Assembly (NCBI GenBank): GCA_963705285.1
Contig: OY970066.1
Span: 4,030,001 to 4,094,000, forward strand
Length of the DNA: 64,000 nt
DNA from: JACMLD01 sp963705285
GTDB lineage: Bacteria; Bacteroidota; Bacteroidia; Chitinophagales; Chitinophagaceae
Direction: 5' to 3'
Shown here piece by piece: positions 8,786 to 18,100 of this stretch. How positions within the stretch are numbered: position 1 is the first letter of the stretch; each line of letters starts with the position of its first letter. The notes under the pieces were generated by a model that saw only the letters and a list, made by a program, of their open reading frames with translations, was not told where the DNA came from and searched no databases. The position numbers and the translations under genes are program-made.

Positions 8786-9906
8786 TTGCCATATTGCGTA
8801 TCTATTTTCTGATAACTATTGCATCACTGCTTATTATTGTGGCAACGGGCGCAACACTGAATGCGCAGGTACAATGCCGTGAAAGCCTTACCAATATTAT
8901 ACAGGCATACAATGGCGGAGAATGGCAAAGAACAAAAGATGCCGCGCTGGAGTATGTAAATGCAGTGAAATTGGAAAAAAGCATTTTCTTTAAAGATACA
9001 GTTGGCACCGCAGGCAGCAACAGCCTTGGCAACTGCATGAGTTATCTGCCGCAGGCTTATTATTATCTCATTAAGTCTTGCATCAGGCTATACGACCTCC
9101 AAAGTGCGCAAAAATATTATAAACAGGCTTTACTTAATGAGCTTGTCATTAACCTGGATACGGCAGACAGTAATACCAAACAGTATTTTTCTTTTAAAAG
9201 GGTACAGTTTTCCGTAGGCGTGTATGCCGGTATTACGACAACGAGCAACAAGACCCATTTTGCTTACAAGTTTGGGTTGCAATACGGCATACGCCATAAT
9301 TTTAAATTGGAAGCTTATGGAGAGCTTTCCATCAGCCAGCGTTATTTCAGGCATGAGTCTAGCCAGCGTGTAGGTGCATTTGGGAAAAGCCTTCCTTACA
9401 ACGCCAGGGTATTTCCGAACTACAACTTCACCATTTCCGGCCGTGAAAGATTTCTGGATTTTCTTTACTACGCAAAATTTCCGCTGAACCTGCCCATCAT
9501 ACAGGGTGCCGCCAATAATGTGCGGTCTTACCTCTGTACAGGCGTTTTTGTAACCTATTACCTCGGCAGCAGTGTGCAACAGTATGCCATTGCTGAAAAT
9601 AAAAGCTTTGCAGACACTACACGGTACAGCGCAACCATGTACAGCACGCGCGTTGATGGTCTTGGTATGGATTTGAAAACGATGTATTCAAACCGGTTTA
9701 GTTTTGGATTTGTATACGGATTTGGGTATAAGTTCAAGCTTTCAAAAAGCTGGATGATGTTTACTGAACTGCGCTATAGCATCGGTACCAATTTCAGGTA
9801 TAAGTTTGATACATTCAATAACTACAAAGTGGGCCTCAGCTACCTCACCTTCATGGTAGGTATTACCAAAAGCACCAACAGGCTTAAAGAAATAAAGAAT
9901 CCTTAA
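8773..9906 (+). CDS. outer-membrane beta-barrel protein of the TIR/STAND operon
   Basis: A 377-residue protein with a signal peptide (hydrophobic core IYFLITIASLLIIVATGA, cleavage after LNAQ). Residues about 33-125 are helical and TPR-like (AYYYLIKSCIRLYDLQSAQK). From about 145 on, alternating strands with aromatic girdles (VQFSVGVYAG, KFGLQYGIRHNFKLEAYGE, FGFVYGFGYKF, VGLSYLTFMVG) suggest an eight- to ten-strand outer-membrane barrel of the PorT/OMP_b-brl type. It overlaps the STAND gene by 13 bp, so it belongs to the same operon. A barrel gene coupled to a TIR and a STAND gene is unusual. It could be the surface receptor, or the monitored target, of the system. The family assignment is by appearance only. 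Confidence 0.75.
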   Translation: MQKMIAILRIYFLITIASLLIIVATGATLNAQVQCRESLTNIIQAYNGGEWQRTKDAALEYVNAVKLEKSIFFKDTVGTAGSNSLGNCMSYLPQAYYYLIKSCIRLYDLQSAQKYYKQALLNELVINLDTADSNTKQYFSFKRVQFSVGVYAGITTTSNKTHFAYKFGLQYGIRHNFKLEAYGELSISQRYFRHESSQRVGAFGKSLPYNARVFPNYNFTISGRERFLDFLYYAKFPLNLPIIQGAANNVRSYLCTGVFVTYYLGSSVQQYAIAENKSFADTTRYSATMYSTRVDGLGMDLKTMYSNRFSFGFVYGFGYKFKLSKSWMMFTELRYSIGTNFRYKFDTFNNYKVGLSYLTFMVGITKSTNRLKEIKNP

Positions 9907-9908
9907 AG

Positions 9909-10072
9909 GTTAGAAAGTTCGAAAGTTCGAAAGTCCCGGAGTTCCAAAGTTCGAAAGTTCCAAAGTTCGAAAGTTCGAAAGTCTCAAGTTCGAAAGTTCG
10001 AAAGTTCTGATTCTTGGAACTTCCGAACGCTGAACTTTTGAACTCACAACTCTCCCGAACTTCCGAACTGCG
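9909..10072. repeat. foldback octamer array (GAAAGTTC / GAACTTTC)
   Basis: About eleven direct copies of GAAAGTTC, with variants, run from 9912 to 10008, right after the stop at 9906. At 10016-10070 the reverse-complement words GGAACTTCC, GAACTTTTGAAC and CGAACTTCCGAACTG follow. A transcript through this region could form a long imperfect hairpin. Bases 10073-10164 contain the start region of the next gene. Confidence 0.85.
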
Positions 10073-10151
10073 CACCGGGCCTGGTTCGTTAAAAAATTTG
10101 TAAAGCAATTTTTTTACGCAGCGTTGTCAAACCATTTGCTACGCAGGGACG

Positions 10152-10159
10152 TACCTTTA
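10152..10159 (+). promoter_or_regulatory. -7-like box immediately upstream of the S41 peptidase gene
   Basis: TACCTTTA matches TAnnTTTG at seven of eight positions and ends only 5 bp before the ATG at 10165. If used, the mRNA would be almost or fully leaderless. Confidence 0.35.
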
Positions 10160-10164
10160 AGCAT

Positions 10165-11625
10165 ATGAAAAATCAGCTTTTTCTTTTCACTTGCCTACTT
10201 GCTTTATTAGCTATCACATCCTGTAAAAAAAACGATGCGGGGTTAACGCCGCCCAATAATGACTCACTCACTGCCACACAACGGCTGGATCTTTTGCGAG
10301 ATTCAGTATATCTCTACAGCAAAGAAGTGTATTTATGGCATGAGGTGATTCCTTCCTACGCTGTATTTAATCCGCGGCAGTATGCTGGCTCAACCGAGCT
10401 AACCGCGGCACAAAATGAAATGGCAGGCATTCGTGCACTTCAACCACAGGATAGTAAACATAGTTATAGTTTTGTTACCACACAGGCGGGTTCAGATGCC
10501 ATACAAACCGGCGGAAATACTGATTATGGATTTTTTATTAAATCAGCTTCTGTAGACAAAACACAACCTATAGACTCTGTTTACTGGTTTGTGGAATATG
10601 TTTATAAAAATGCGCCGGCCGGTGTTGCTGGTTTACAGCGCGGGTGGTATATCAGCAAAATAAATAACACCAACATTGGCACAGATGCAGCCAGTGTAGC
10701 TTTATTAAACGATGTGTTTTTTGGAACCGGTTCTTCATCGGCCAGTTTTACATTCACCAAACAAGACGGCACCACGGCTAACGTTAATCTTGCCAAAAGC
10801 AGTTATACGGCCAATTCTGTTTTGTATACCGATGTAATAACAGAAGGCGCAAAGAAAACCGGTTACCTGGTTTTCAACCAGTTTTTTGGAACCAATTCGC
10901 AAACCGAACTAACCGCCGCTTTTACTGATTTTGCAGCAAAAGGAATCAATGAGTTGGTGGTGGATTTGCGTTATAACCATGGGGGATCTACCGAAACACA
11001 GAATCTATTGGCCAACCTTATTGCTCCTGCCAGTGCTACTGGTAAGACCATGTATACTTATGTGTTCAACGATTCACTGACAGCCGGTAAATTTCCTTTG
11101 TTGAAAAGAAAACCCGGGTACGGTAATGTTTCATTTGCACCGGCGGTAAATACTGTTAACTACGCAAAAGCTGGTAGCGTAGCATTGAGCCGGGTGTTTT
11201 TTATCGTAACTGGCGAAACAGCTTCTGCCAGCGAATTGCTGATCAATAACCTGCGTCCGTATATGGATGTAAAACTGGTAGGTGACACAACGTACGGTAA
11301 ACCTGTTGGATTTTTTCCGATATCTGTTTTCAATTATGCTATTTACCCTATTTCATTTAAAACGGTAAACAGCGTGGGCAGTGCGGAATATTATGATGGC
11401 TTTGCACCGGATAAAGTAACAGCCGATGGGGTAAACAGAAACTGGGGCGATAAAGATGAACCTTCACTGGCGGCAGCACTTCGTTATATCAGTTCAGGTT
11501 CTTTCAGGGCTGTCAATACCCAGGAAGAACAAAACCGCCAGTTGTTGCTGGTTCAAAAACAGTTTGAACCAATCAACAGCCAGCTGTATGAAAACAAGTT
11601 TACCGGCATGTTTGTAGGGAAATAG
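10165..11625 (+). CDS. S41 family C-terminal processing peptidase, lipoprotein
   Basis: A 486-residue protein with a lipoprotein signal (hydrophobic LLALLAITSCKK; lipobox cysteine in ITSC), so anchored to a membrane facing the periplasm or surface. A PDZ-like segment (AGVAGLQRGWYISKINN) near residues 150-170 precedes the tail-specific protease core. VVDLRYNHGG lies at about 267-276, the catalytic serine region is ETASASELLINNL (about 351-363), and the lysine is in TYGKPVGF. The family cleaves proteins at or near C-termini; the substrate is unknown. Secreted Bacteroidota lipoproteins of this kind often act in envelope protein turnover. The stop codon lies within the first copy of the following repeat array. 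Confidence 0.9.
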   Translation: MKNQLFLFTCLLALLAITSCKKNDAGLTPPNNDSLTATQRLDLLRDSVYLYSKEVYLWHEVIPSYAVFNPRQYAGSTELTAAQNEMAGIRALQPQDSKHSYSFVTTQAGSDAIQTGGNTDYGFFIKSASVDKTQPIDSVYWFVEYVYKNAPAGVAGLQRGWYISKINNTNIGTDAASVALLNDVFFGTGSSSASFTFTKQDGTTANVNLAKSSYTANSVLYTDVITEGAKKTGYLVFNQFFGTNSQTELTAAFTDFAAKGINELVVDLRYNHGGSTETQNLLANLIAPASATGKTMYTYVFNDSLTAGKFPLLKRKPGYGNVSFAPAVNTVNYAKAGSVALSRVFFIVTGETASASELLINNLRPYMDVKLVGDTTYGKPVGFFPISVFNYAIYPISFKTVNSVGSAEYYDGFAPDKVTADGVNRNWGDKDEPSLAAALRYISSGSFRAVNTQEEQNRQLLLVQKQFEPINSQLYENKFTGMFVGK

Positions 11626-11744
11626 TGATTAGCTATTAGCTGTTAGCCTTTAGCTATTAGACGATTCAACCAAACTGGCGATACAACTAATTTGGAGTTA
11701 CAACTCAATGGCAAGGTTATAGGTAATGGCTAAAAGCTAACAGC
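11623..11744. repeat. foldback heptamer array (TAGCTAT / ATGGCTA) between convergent genes
   Basis: The left arm, copies of TAGCTAT/TAGCTGT at 11623-11660, starts with the stop codon of the S41 gene. The right arm at 11725-11744 is nearly the exact reverse complement and contains the stop codon of the minus-strand gene that ends at 11737. The arms could pair in RNA from either direction and may act as a bidirectional terminator. Confidence 0.8.
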
Positions 11745-11976
11745 TTTTTCTCCGGTGCTTTTTCTTTGGGGGTACCGGCCGGGCTGTACCATCCAACACT
11801 TCAAATTTATTATTCAACAGGCTTTGCTGCTGTATCTTCTTGCCTTGCTGGGCATCGGTTTTTTCACTATTGCTTTCAATTTGTTTCGCCGCGCTCTTTT
11901 TTGTGCTATCCTGCGCATAAAGACTACTGCCTAAAATCATAATCCCGGTACTCAATAATACAACCGCTTTTTTCAT
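11737..11976 (-). CDS. small secreted basic protein, function unknown
   Basis: 79 residues. It has a signal peptide (KKAVVLLSTGIMILGSSLYA, cleavage before QDSTKK) and a short, charged, glutamine- and lysine-rich mature part ending PVPPKKKHRRKSC. No fold or family is recognised. The basic tail suggests an unstructured periplasmic or cell-envelope peptide. It is convergent with the S41 peptidase gene and its stop is inside the foldback array between them. It is small, but the clean signal peptide makes a real gene likely. Confidence 0.6.
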   Translation of the reverse strand: MKKAVVLLSTGIMILGSSLYAQDSTKKSAAKQIESNSEKTDAQQGKKIQQQSLLNNKFEVLDGTARPVPPKKKHRRKSC

Positions 11977-12091
11977 GGTAGTAAGATAAGAATTTAAAAA
12001 AAGGGTTTAACCTGCCTATTGTTAAAATAACCCTGCCGTCCAAAGTCTAGCCCTGGATCAGCCATGACCAAATTGGCGATCAGACATTCCG

Positions 12092-12099
12092 TATATTTG
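12092..12099 (+). promoter_or_regulatory. promoter of the AraC-type regulator gene
   Basis: TATATTTG matches the TAnnTTTG -7 consensus exactly. An ATTG at 12072-12075 could serve as a weak -33 element, with 16 bp spacing. The ATG at 12116 follows 16 bp later. Confidence 0.5.
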
Positions 12100-12115
12100 T
12101 TTTTTGCAAACGATT

Positions 12116-13024
12116 ATGAATACCATCATCACACTGGAAGAATTTTACAAGGACACCGCATCGCTGTTGCCCGCAGGAATTAATAAAGAGATCGGCCATT
12201 TCAATGTGTTCAAGATTGAAGACATGGCCGCCCGGGTAAAGAAAACCGGTACCATGCCATATAACCGGCGTGCTTATTATAAAATAAGTCTTATTAAAGG
12301 AAAGAATAAAGCAGAGTATGCCGATAAAGTAATTGATATTGATAAACATGCTTTGCTGTTTGCCACGCCGCGCATTCCATACAATTATGTGCCGCAGGAT
12401 GAAAAGCAGTTTGGCTTTTTCTGCATTTTTACTTCGGAGTTTTTGAACCAGCAGAAAAGCGGTATCGTGCTGGATGACCTTCCTATTTTCAAGCCAGGCG
12501 GGTATCCTGTATTTCAATTGACAACCAAGGCAACTGCTGAACTAACCGCACTTTTTGGCAAGATGTATACCGAGCTGTCGTCTGATTATGCATATAAATA
12601 TGATTTACTGCGCAATTACGTGATGGAGCTGATACATTACGGTCAGAAGCTGCAGCCCGCCGCCGCGCTGTATCCATCACATACCGCTTCGGCCCGTATT
12701 TCTTCTTTGTTCATCGAATTGCTGGAAAGACAATTTCCTATTGAGTCTCCACGGCAGCAACTTTCTCTGCGCACAGCAACGGAATATGCGCAGCAACTGG
12801 CAGTGCATGTGAACCACCTCAATAAAGTATTGAAAGAAAATACCGGTAAAACCACCACCCAAATCATTACCACGCGTATTATACAGGAAGCGAAAATTTT
12901 GCTAAAGCAAACCAACTGGAGCATATCTGAAATAGCATACAGTCTCGGATTTGAAGAAATCGCGCACTTCTCCAATTTTTTCAGGAAACAAACATCGCTC
13001 GCCCCGCTCGCTTTCCGCGCGTGA
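12116..13024 (+). CDS. AraC family transcriptional regulator
   Basis: 302 residues from the ATG at 12116; an upstream in-frame TTG at 12104 is less likely because it lies at the predicted transcription start. The N-terminal half is a cupin-like effector region (YYKISLIKGKNKAEYAD, FATPRIPYNYVPQDEKQ). The C-terminal about 100 residues are a double helix-turn-helix of the HTH_18 type: YAQQLAVHVNHLNKVLKENT, then NWSISEIAYSLGFEEIAHFS and FFRKQTSLAPLAFR. It probably regulates the SDR gene that starts 95 bp downstream in the same direction; such pairs are common in Bacteroidota. The ligand is unknown. Confidence 0.92.
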   Translation: MNTIITLEEFYKDTASLLPAGINKEIGHFNVFKIEDMAARVKKTGTMPYNRRAYYKISLIKGKNKAEYADKVIDIDKHALLFATPRIPYNYVPQDEKQFGFFCIFTSEFLNQQKSGIVLDDLPIFKPGGYPVFQLTTKATAELTALFGKMYTELSSDYAYKYDLLRNYVMELIHYGQKLQPAAALYPSHTASARISSLFIELLERQFPIESPRQQLSLRTATEYAQQLAVHVNHLNKVLKENTGKTTTQIITTRIIQEAKILLKQTNWSISEIAYSLGFEEIAHFSNFFRKQTSLAPLAFRA

Positions 13025-13089
13025 CACCTGCATTTGAATTTTGCAAATAATGGATTGATGCGCGCAAACGTACCACCCACTTGCCTTTC

Positions 13090-13097
13090 TACCTTTG
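13090..13097 (+). promoter_or_regulatory. -7 box upstream of the SDR gene
   Basis: TACCTTTG is an exact TAnnTTTG match, 21 bp before the ATG at 13119. No -33 TTTG at the usual spacing, which would suit a regulator-dependent promoter. Confidence 0.45.
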
Positions 13098-13118
13098 TGT
13101 TGTAAAAAAAACAACACA

Positions 13119-13886
13119 ATGGACACAACAGTAAAAAAAATTGCGCTGGTAACAGGTGGCAGCCGCGGGCTGGGTAAAGAAATGGCCCTCAGCCTTGCTA
13201 AAAAAGGTATTGATGTAATTATTACTTACAATAGCAAAAAAGACGAAGCCGCAGCGGTAGTAGCGGCTATTGAAGCCGGCGGGCAACGTGCAGCAGCTTT
13301 GCAATTAAATACGGGAGAGGTACAAACATTTGATGCGTTCTTTACAACGTTAAAAAGCATCCTTAGCAGTCATTTTAATTCAGACACCATCCACTTTCTT
13401 GTCAATAACGCCGGTATAGGCATTCATGCGCCTTTTGCAAATACAACTGAAGAACAGTTCGACACCTTATTGAACATCCACTTTAAAGGCACATTTTTCT
13501 TAACACAAAAAGCGTTGCCCTTATTGTCAGATGGTGGCGGCATTGTAAACATTTCTACCGGCCTTGCGCGATTTTCATTTCCGGGCTATTCGGCTTATGC
13601 CGCCATGAAAGGCGCCATTGAAACGTTAACACGCTACCAGGCAAAAGAATTGGGCAGCCGCAAAATACGTGTAAACGTTGTAGCACCCGGTGCCATTGAA
13701 ACAGATTTTGGTGGTGGAGTGGTGCGAGACAATGCCGATATGAACAGTACGGTTGCAGCGGCCACCGCATTAGGACGCGTGGGCTTGCCTGACGACATAG
13801 GAAGTGTTGTGGCATTTCTGTGTACCGATGATGCAAAATGGGTAAATGCACAACGCATTGAGGTATCCGGCGGAATGATGCTCTAG
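13119..13886 (+). CDS. short-chain dehydrogenase/reductase
   Basis: 255 residues from the ATG at 13119, chosen because the NAD(P)-binding strand KKIALVTGGSRGLGKEM follows at once. Classical SDR motifs are present in order: TGxxxGxG (TGGSRGLG), NNAG (FLVNNAGIG), the catalytic serine (IVNISTG), the YxxxK pair (YAAMK) and the PG motif (VVAPGAIETDF). It ends with IEVSGGMML, the usual SDR C-terminus. It catalyses an NAD(P)-linked oxidation or reduction of a small alcohol or carbonyl; the substrate is unknown. FabG-like by length. It lies downstream of an AraC-type regulator that probably controls it. Confidence 0.92.
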   Translation: MDTTVKKIALVTGGSRGLGKEMALSLAKKGIDVIITYNSKKDEAAAVVAAIEAGGQRAAALQLNTGEVQTFDAFFTTLKSILSSHFNSDTIHFLVNNAGIGIHAPFANTTEEQFDTLLNIHFKGTFFLTQKALPLLSDGGGIVNISTGLARFSFPGYSAYAAMKGAIETLTRYQAKELGSRKIRVNVVAPGAIETDFGGGVVRDNADMNSTVAAATALGRVGLPDDIGSVVAFLCTDDAKWVNAQRIEVSGGMML

Positions 13887-13901
13887 AGGAAGTTATTGGT
13901 T

Positions 13902-13970
13902 TATCAGTTGATTGGTTGATTGGTTGATTGGTTGACCAGTTGATTGGTTGACCAGTTGATTGGTTGATTT
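13902..13970 (+). repeat. octamer array (GGTTGATT) after the SDR gene
   Basis: Seven or eight tandem copies of GGTTGATT, with GGTTGACC and AGTTGATT variants, start about 15 bp after the stop. A TGA recurs every 8 bp, so stops fall in all three frames. No inverted partner is seen. Confidence 0.85.
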
Positions 13971-14009
13971 GTCCTGAAAATTTTGTAAATGGATATTTTA
14001 GCTATACCG

Positions 14010-14381
14010 TTATGGCATATCCGTAATTTTCTCAGCTATTTGCTCAAACTCTTTTGATTTGTCAATAAAATAGTCAGCGCCCAGTTTAATGCACAGCTTG
14101 CGGTAATGTTCATTGGCCTGGTTGGTTATCATAATTACTTTGGTGGCCGGATGGCTTTCTTTGCAGATGCGTAGCAGTTCTATGCCGCTTTTGTCGGGCA
14201 GGTTGATATCAAGCAACAAGATACCGGGATTAAAGGCATTCAGCAGTTCAAGACCGTCTGTATAATTGCCTGCCTCCTTCACCCATTCAAGGTGGGGGAG
14301 CTCATGAAGCATATTAATCAGACGCGTAACTATCAATGACGAGTCATCAACAATCAATATCGTTTTTTTGGCTGGTGTCAT
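14010..14381 (-). CDS. receiver-only response regulator
   Basis: 123 residues made only of a CheY-like receiver domain: acidic pair in ILIVDDSSL, phosphoacceptor Asp in GILLLDINLPDKSG (about residue 57), Thr/Ser switch in VIMITNQA and the conserved Lys in YFIDKSKEF. There is no output domain, so it works by protein-protein interaction or as a phosphate sink. It lies 140 bp downstream of the NarL-type regulator and the multi-PAS kinase on the same strand, so it may be part of the same signalling unit. The hairpin at 14477-14501 may separate its transcript. Confidence 0.9.
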   Translation of the reverse strand: MTPAKKTILIVDDSSLIVTRLINMLHELPHLEWVKEAGNYTDGLELLNAFNPGILLLDINLPDKSGIELLRICKESHPATKVIMITNQANEHYRKLCIKLGADYFIDKSKEFEQIAEKITDMP

Positions 14382-14476
14382 TGTATTATTTCATTGCGAA
14401 TATAATTCAGCAAATGGTGATAACTGGTAGATGCAAAGTGATAAACTAGTAGTAGTAAGTAAAGCTTTTTGTAGAG

Positions 14477-14501
14477 CTGCAACTACACCATGTAGTTGCA
14501 G
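14477..14501 (-). terminator. perfect 11 bp inverted repeat after the kinase/regulator pair
   Basis: CTGCAACTACA and TGTAGTTGCAG flank a three-base loop, 20 bp beyond the stop of the NarL-type gene. No strong T-run follows on the minus strand. Best read as a terminator or attenuating hairpin between the two-gene operon and the receiver-only gene. Confidence 0.45.
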
Positions 14502-14521
14502 GCAAAGATGCGGGAAGCAGG

Positions 14522-15151
14522 CTAGATGATTTTGTTTTCTATCGCATAGAGCGTGAGCGAGGTATTGTTTTTTAAATTCATTTTTGCCATTATGCGCGCG
14601 CGGTACGTGCTTACAGTGGTGCTGCTCAGCGATAAAAGTTCGGCAATCTGGCTAACCGAATTTCCGGATGCAATAAGTTTTAAAACGTCAAACTCGCGGT
14701 CTGAAAGATATTCATGGGGCAGCTTATCGCCGTCTTTATCAAGCGATACAGCCAGTTTTTCTGCCACAGAAGGCGAAATGTATTTTCTGCCTGATAATAC
14801 CCGGTGTACCGCGTTTACCAGTTCTTCAGACGCCATGTCTTTATTCAGATAACCGGCAGCGCCGGCTTTAAGCACACGCAGGGCGTATTGTTCCTCAGGA
14901 TGCACGCTCAAAATAAGCACCGGCAGTTTTGGGTAGTGTTGTTTTATTTGCTGCAAAGCATCTAACCCGCTTCTGCCAGGCATGGAGAGATCGGTAATAA
15001 TAACATCCCAGGTAGATGCAATCACCTCTTTTATGAGGCTTTCGGCATCGGCCACTTCTCCAATGTGAACGGAGGGAAATTCTTCCACAAGAATCTGCTT
15101 AAGGCCTTTTCTAACTACCGAATGATCATCTGCTATCAAAATACGGGTCAT
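14522..15151 (-). CDS. NarL/LuxR-type response regulator
   Basis: 209 residues from the ATG at 15151 (MTRILIADDHS); a TTG nine bases upstream is less likely. The N-terminal receiver domain has DDH, phosphoacceptor Asp in VIITDLSMPGRSG (about residue 54) and the switch and Lys in LSVHPEEQYALRVLKAGAAG. The C-terminal GerE/LuxR helix-turn-helix contains LSDREFDVLKLIASG and SSTTVSTYRARIMAKM. The start is 17 bp from the stop of the histidine kinase gene, so the two form an operon and a cognate pair. Target genes are not evident. Confidence 0.93.
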   Translation of the reverse strand: MTRILIADDHSVVRKGLKQILVEEFPSVHIGEVADAESLIKEVIASTWDVIITDLSMPGRSGLDALQQIKQHYPKLPVLILSVHPEEQYALRVLKAGAAGYLNKDMASEELVNAVHRVLSGRKYISPSVAEKLAVSLDKDGDKLPHEYLSDREFDVLKLIASGNSVSQIAELLSLSSTTVSTYRARIMAKMNLKNNTSLTLYAIENKII

Positions 15152-15167
15152 AGATATCAAATTAAAG

Positions 15168-18100
15168 TTACGCGTTGTTCATTATTTCAAAAGGCGCTGC
15201 TATTGTAACGGTTGTGCCTTTGCCCGGTTGGCTTTTAATTTCATACGCTCCACCCATCATCAGTGTTCGCTCTTTCATGCCCAGCAGGCCGAGCGTTTTC
15301 TTATGGCCGATATTACTGGTATCAAATCCCTTACCATCATCCGTAATTTTCAGTATTAGCTGGTGGTTATCTGCTTCAAGTTTGGCAAAAACCTTGGTGG
15401 CATGCGCGTGCCTGGCCACATTGGTAAGTGATTCCTGGTAAATTCTGAATAAACCTATTGCCAGGCTGTTGGGTACTTCCAACGGATAATTGGGGCTTTG
15501 AAACTGGCAAGTAATGCCGGCTCTTTTTTCAAACTCTGTACTCCACCATTCCAGTGCCTCCACCAGACCAAGGTCATCCAGTATACTCGGGCGCAGTTCT
15601 GCTGATATTTTTCTAACCGTATTTACCGTGCCGTCTATAAATGTAAGTATCTCTTTCATTTTGGCTTCGCGCTGGTCGGCATCAATGTCTTTCTTTCTGG
15701 CCAGCCAAGAGATGTCCATTTTAAGCCCGGTAAGTTGCTGCCCCAGTTCATCATGTATTTCACGCGCCATATGGGCCCTTTCTTCCTCCCGTACTTCCTG
15801 CAGGTGCGAGGCTAACTTACGGATATCCTCATATGATTTCTTAAGCAATGCTTCAGCCTTTGTTTTTTCTGTAATGTCGATGCTGAGGCCCAGCCATACC
15901 GGTTTGCCCTCGTAAATTATCTGGTAATTGAATATTTCTACATAGATAATCGTGCCGTCCTTTTTTTTATGGCGCCATTGCAAAGACGTTCCGGCGGCCG
16001 GTGCCGTGGTATCCGTTTCTTTGAAAAACATTTCTGCGTCTTCAGCCGGGCGCAGATCCATTGAATTGAGCCGCAAAAACTCTTCCCGCGTATAACCGTA
16101 TTGCCTCAGGGCTGCTTCATTTACATCCAGTATGTTCAGCTCTGGTATAGAACTCATCCACATGGGCATGGGGTTGTTCTCAAACAACAGCCGGTATTTG
16201 TGCTCAGACTTTCTCAATTTTTCATCGGCAATTTTCTGATCGGTAATATCCTGTGCCATGCCCACCAGCCGCAATGGCTGCCCCAGTTCATTTTTTTCCA
16301 GTTCAGCAATCTCATGAATATACAGCATACCGCCTTTTTTGCGGAAGGTACGGTGTATAATATCCATTTTTTTCTGCGTTTTCAAAACATCATCCAGCTC
16401 TCTCTCAAAATGTTTTTTATCATCGGGATGTATATTTTCGAGCAGGGTATTGAACCCATCGGTTTTGTAACCTGGCGGCAAGTCGTATATACTGTAGATC
16501 TCATCAGATATATACAATGCCATGGTGGCAAGATCAAGTTCCCAATGCCCCAGTTTGCCCTGCGATTGGGCTTTGCGGTACCTGGCCTGGCTTTGCAATA
16601 GAATTTCTTCTGCTTTCTTACGGTCTGTAATATCCTGTACTACCCCCATGGCTTTTGTGAACTGGCCATTTTCAAAAACAGCATCCAGCGTGGTTTGCGC
16701 AAAACGGATTTCCCCATTGGGGCCTTTAAACCGGTATTCGTCTTTGAGCCGTTGTTGTTTCTCTTCTAGGTTAGCAAAAACATTTTGCACTTTTGCAATA
16801 TCCGGTGGATAGAGCTGATTAAAAAACATATCTAACGATACCGGCTGATCTTTATCCATTCCATGTATCGTGTACATGGCATCAGACCACTGAATCTTTT
16901 GGGTAACGGCTTCGTATTCCCAGCTGCCAAACTGCCCAATTTCCTGGGCTCTTGAAAGCATTTGTTCACTATTTTTTATTTGTTCTTCTGCGGCTTTTCG
17001 TTCTGAAATATCGCGGTAGTTTACTACAATAGCGTTGACAAACGGCTCGTTCAGTAAATTATTGAAACTGCATTCAAGCCAGATGTAATTACCATCGGGC
17101 ATCATATGGCGGTGCTCTAATACGGTAATGCTTCCGGGCGCTTTTAATATTCCGGTAAAAGCTGCGCTTACCTGTGCCCTGTCATCCGGGTGCACCAAAT
17201 CAGGCCGCACGCTGCCTATCATTTCATCAAAACTATAACCCAGTATGCGGTTACCAGATGGGCTGATGTCCAACACACTTCCATCTGCATCCAACAGGGT
17301 AAGTCCATCGGTACTATTGGTAAGCAAAGCCCTGAAACGTTTTTCATTATTGATAATTTTTTCTTCGGCTTTCTTCATACCGCTCACGTCTACCATGGCG
17401 CCTACCATACGGTATGGTTTGCCTCTTTTGTCGTACATTATGAAACCGCGGTCAAGTACAAAAACAGGTGTTCCATCAGCTTTTAGAAAACGGTATTCAT
17501 CTGCCCAGTACGGCTGCCGTGTTTCAATGGCGTGGTTAATGCCTTCGGCCACCCGGGCCCTGTCTTCTGGATGTATGCCATTGTAACGGGAACTTACCGG
17601 TGTAATTTCAGCAGCGTCGTAACCAAATTGCTGGTGATAGTTTTTATTCCACCAGATGGTATGGTTCACCAGATCCCAGTCCCACACAGCATCATTGGTG
17701 GCGTTGGCAACCAGCATGAACCGTTCATTAGACGCATTCATTTTTTCTTCTGCCTGTTTTTGCTGGTTGATGTCCCTTATAAAAACAGAAATACCATCGG
17801 GCGATGGGTATACGTGATTTTCAAGCCATAGGTCAAGCGGCTGATAATAATCTGTATTGAATGCATACTGCTGTTCGTTCATTGCCTTATGGTAAGTTTC
17901 ATAGGTGGCCGAACCTACTGCATCGGGAAATACGTCCCAGACATTTCTGCCAATCAATTTTTCCGGAGCATGTTTTAACAGCTCGCCTCCCTTTTTATTG
18001 ACATAGGTATATCGCCAGTCTTTATCAAAAGCTACAAACGCATCAGAAATTCTCTCAAAAATGCCTGTGAGCTCGGCCGTTTTCTGTTTCACTTTTACTT

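Noticed and set aside
9884..10108. 74-codon minus-strand frame with repeated FELSNFGTFEL-like peptide
   Set aside because: The protein repeat is just the translation of the octamer array; no start or family supports it.
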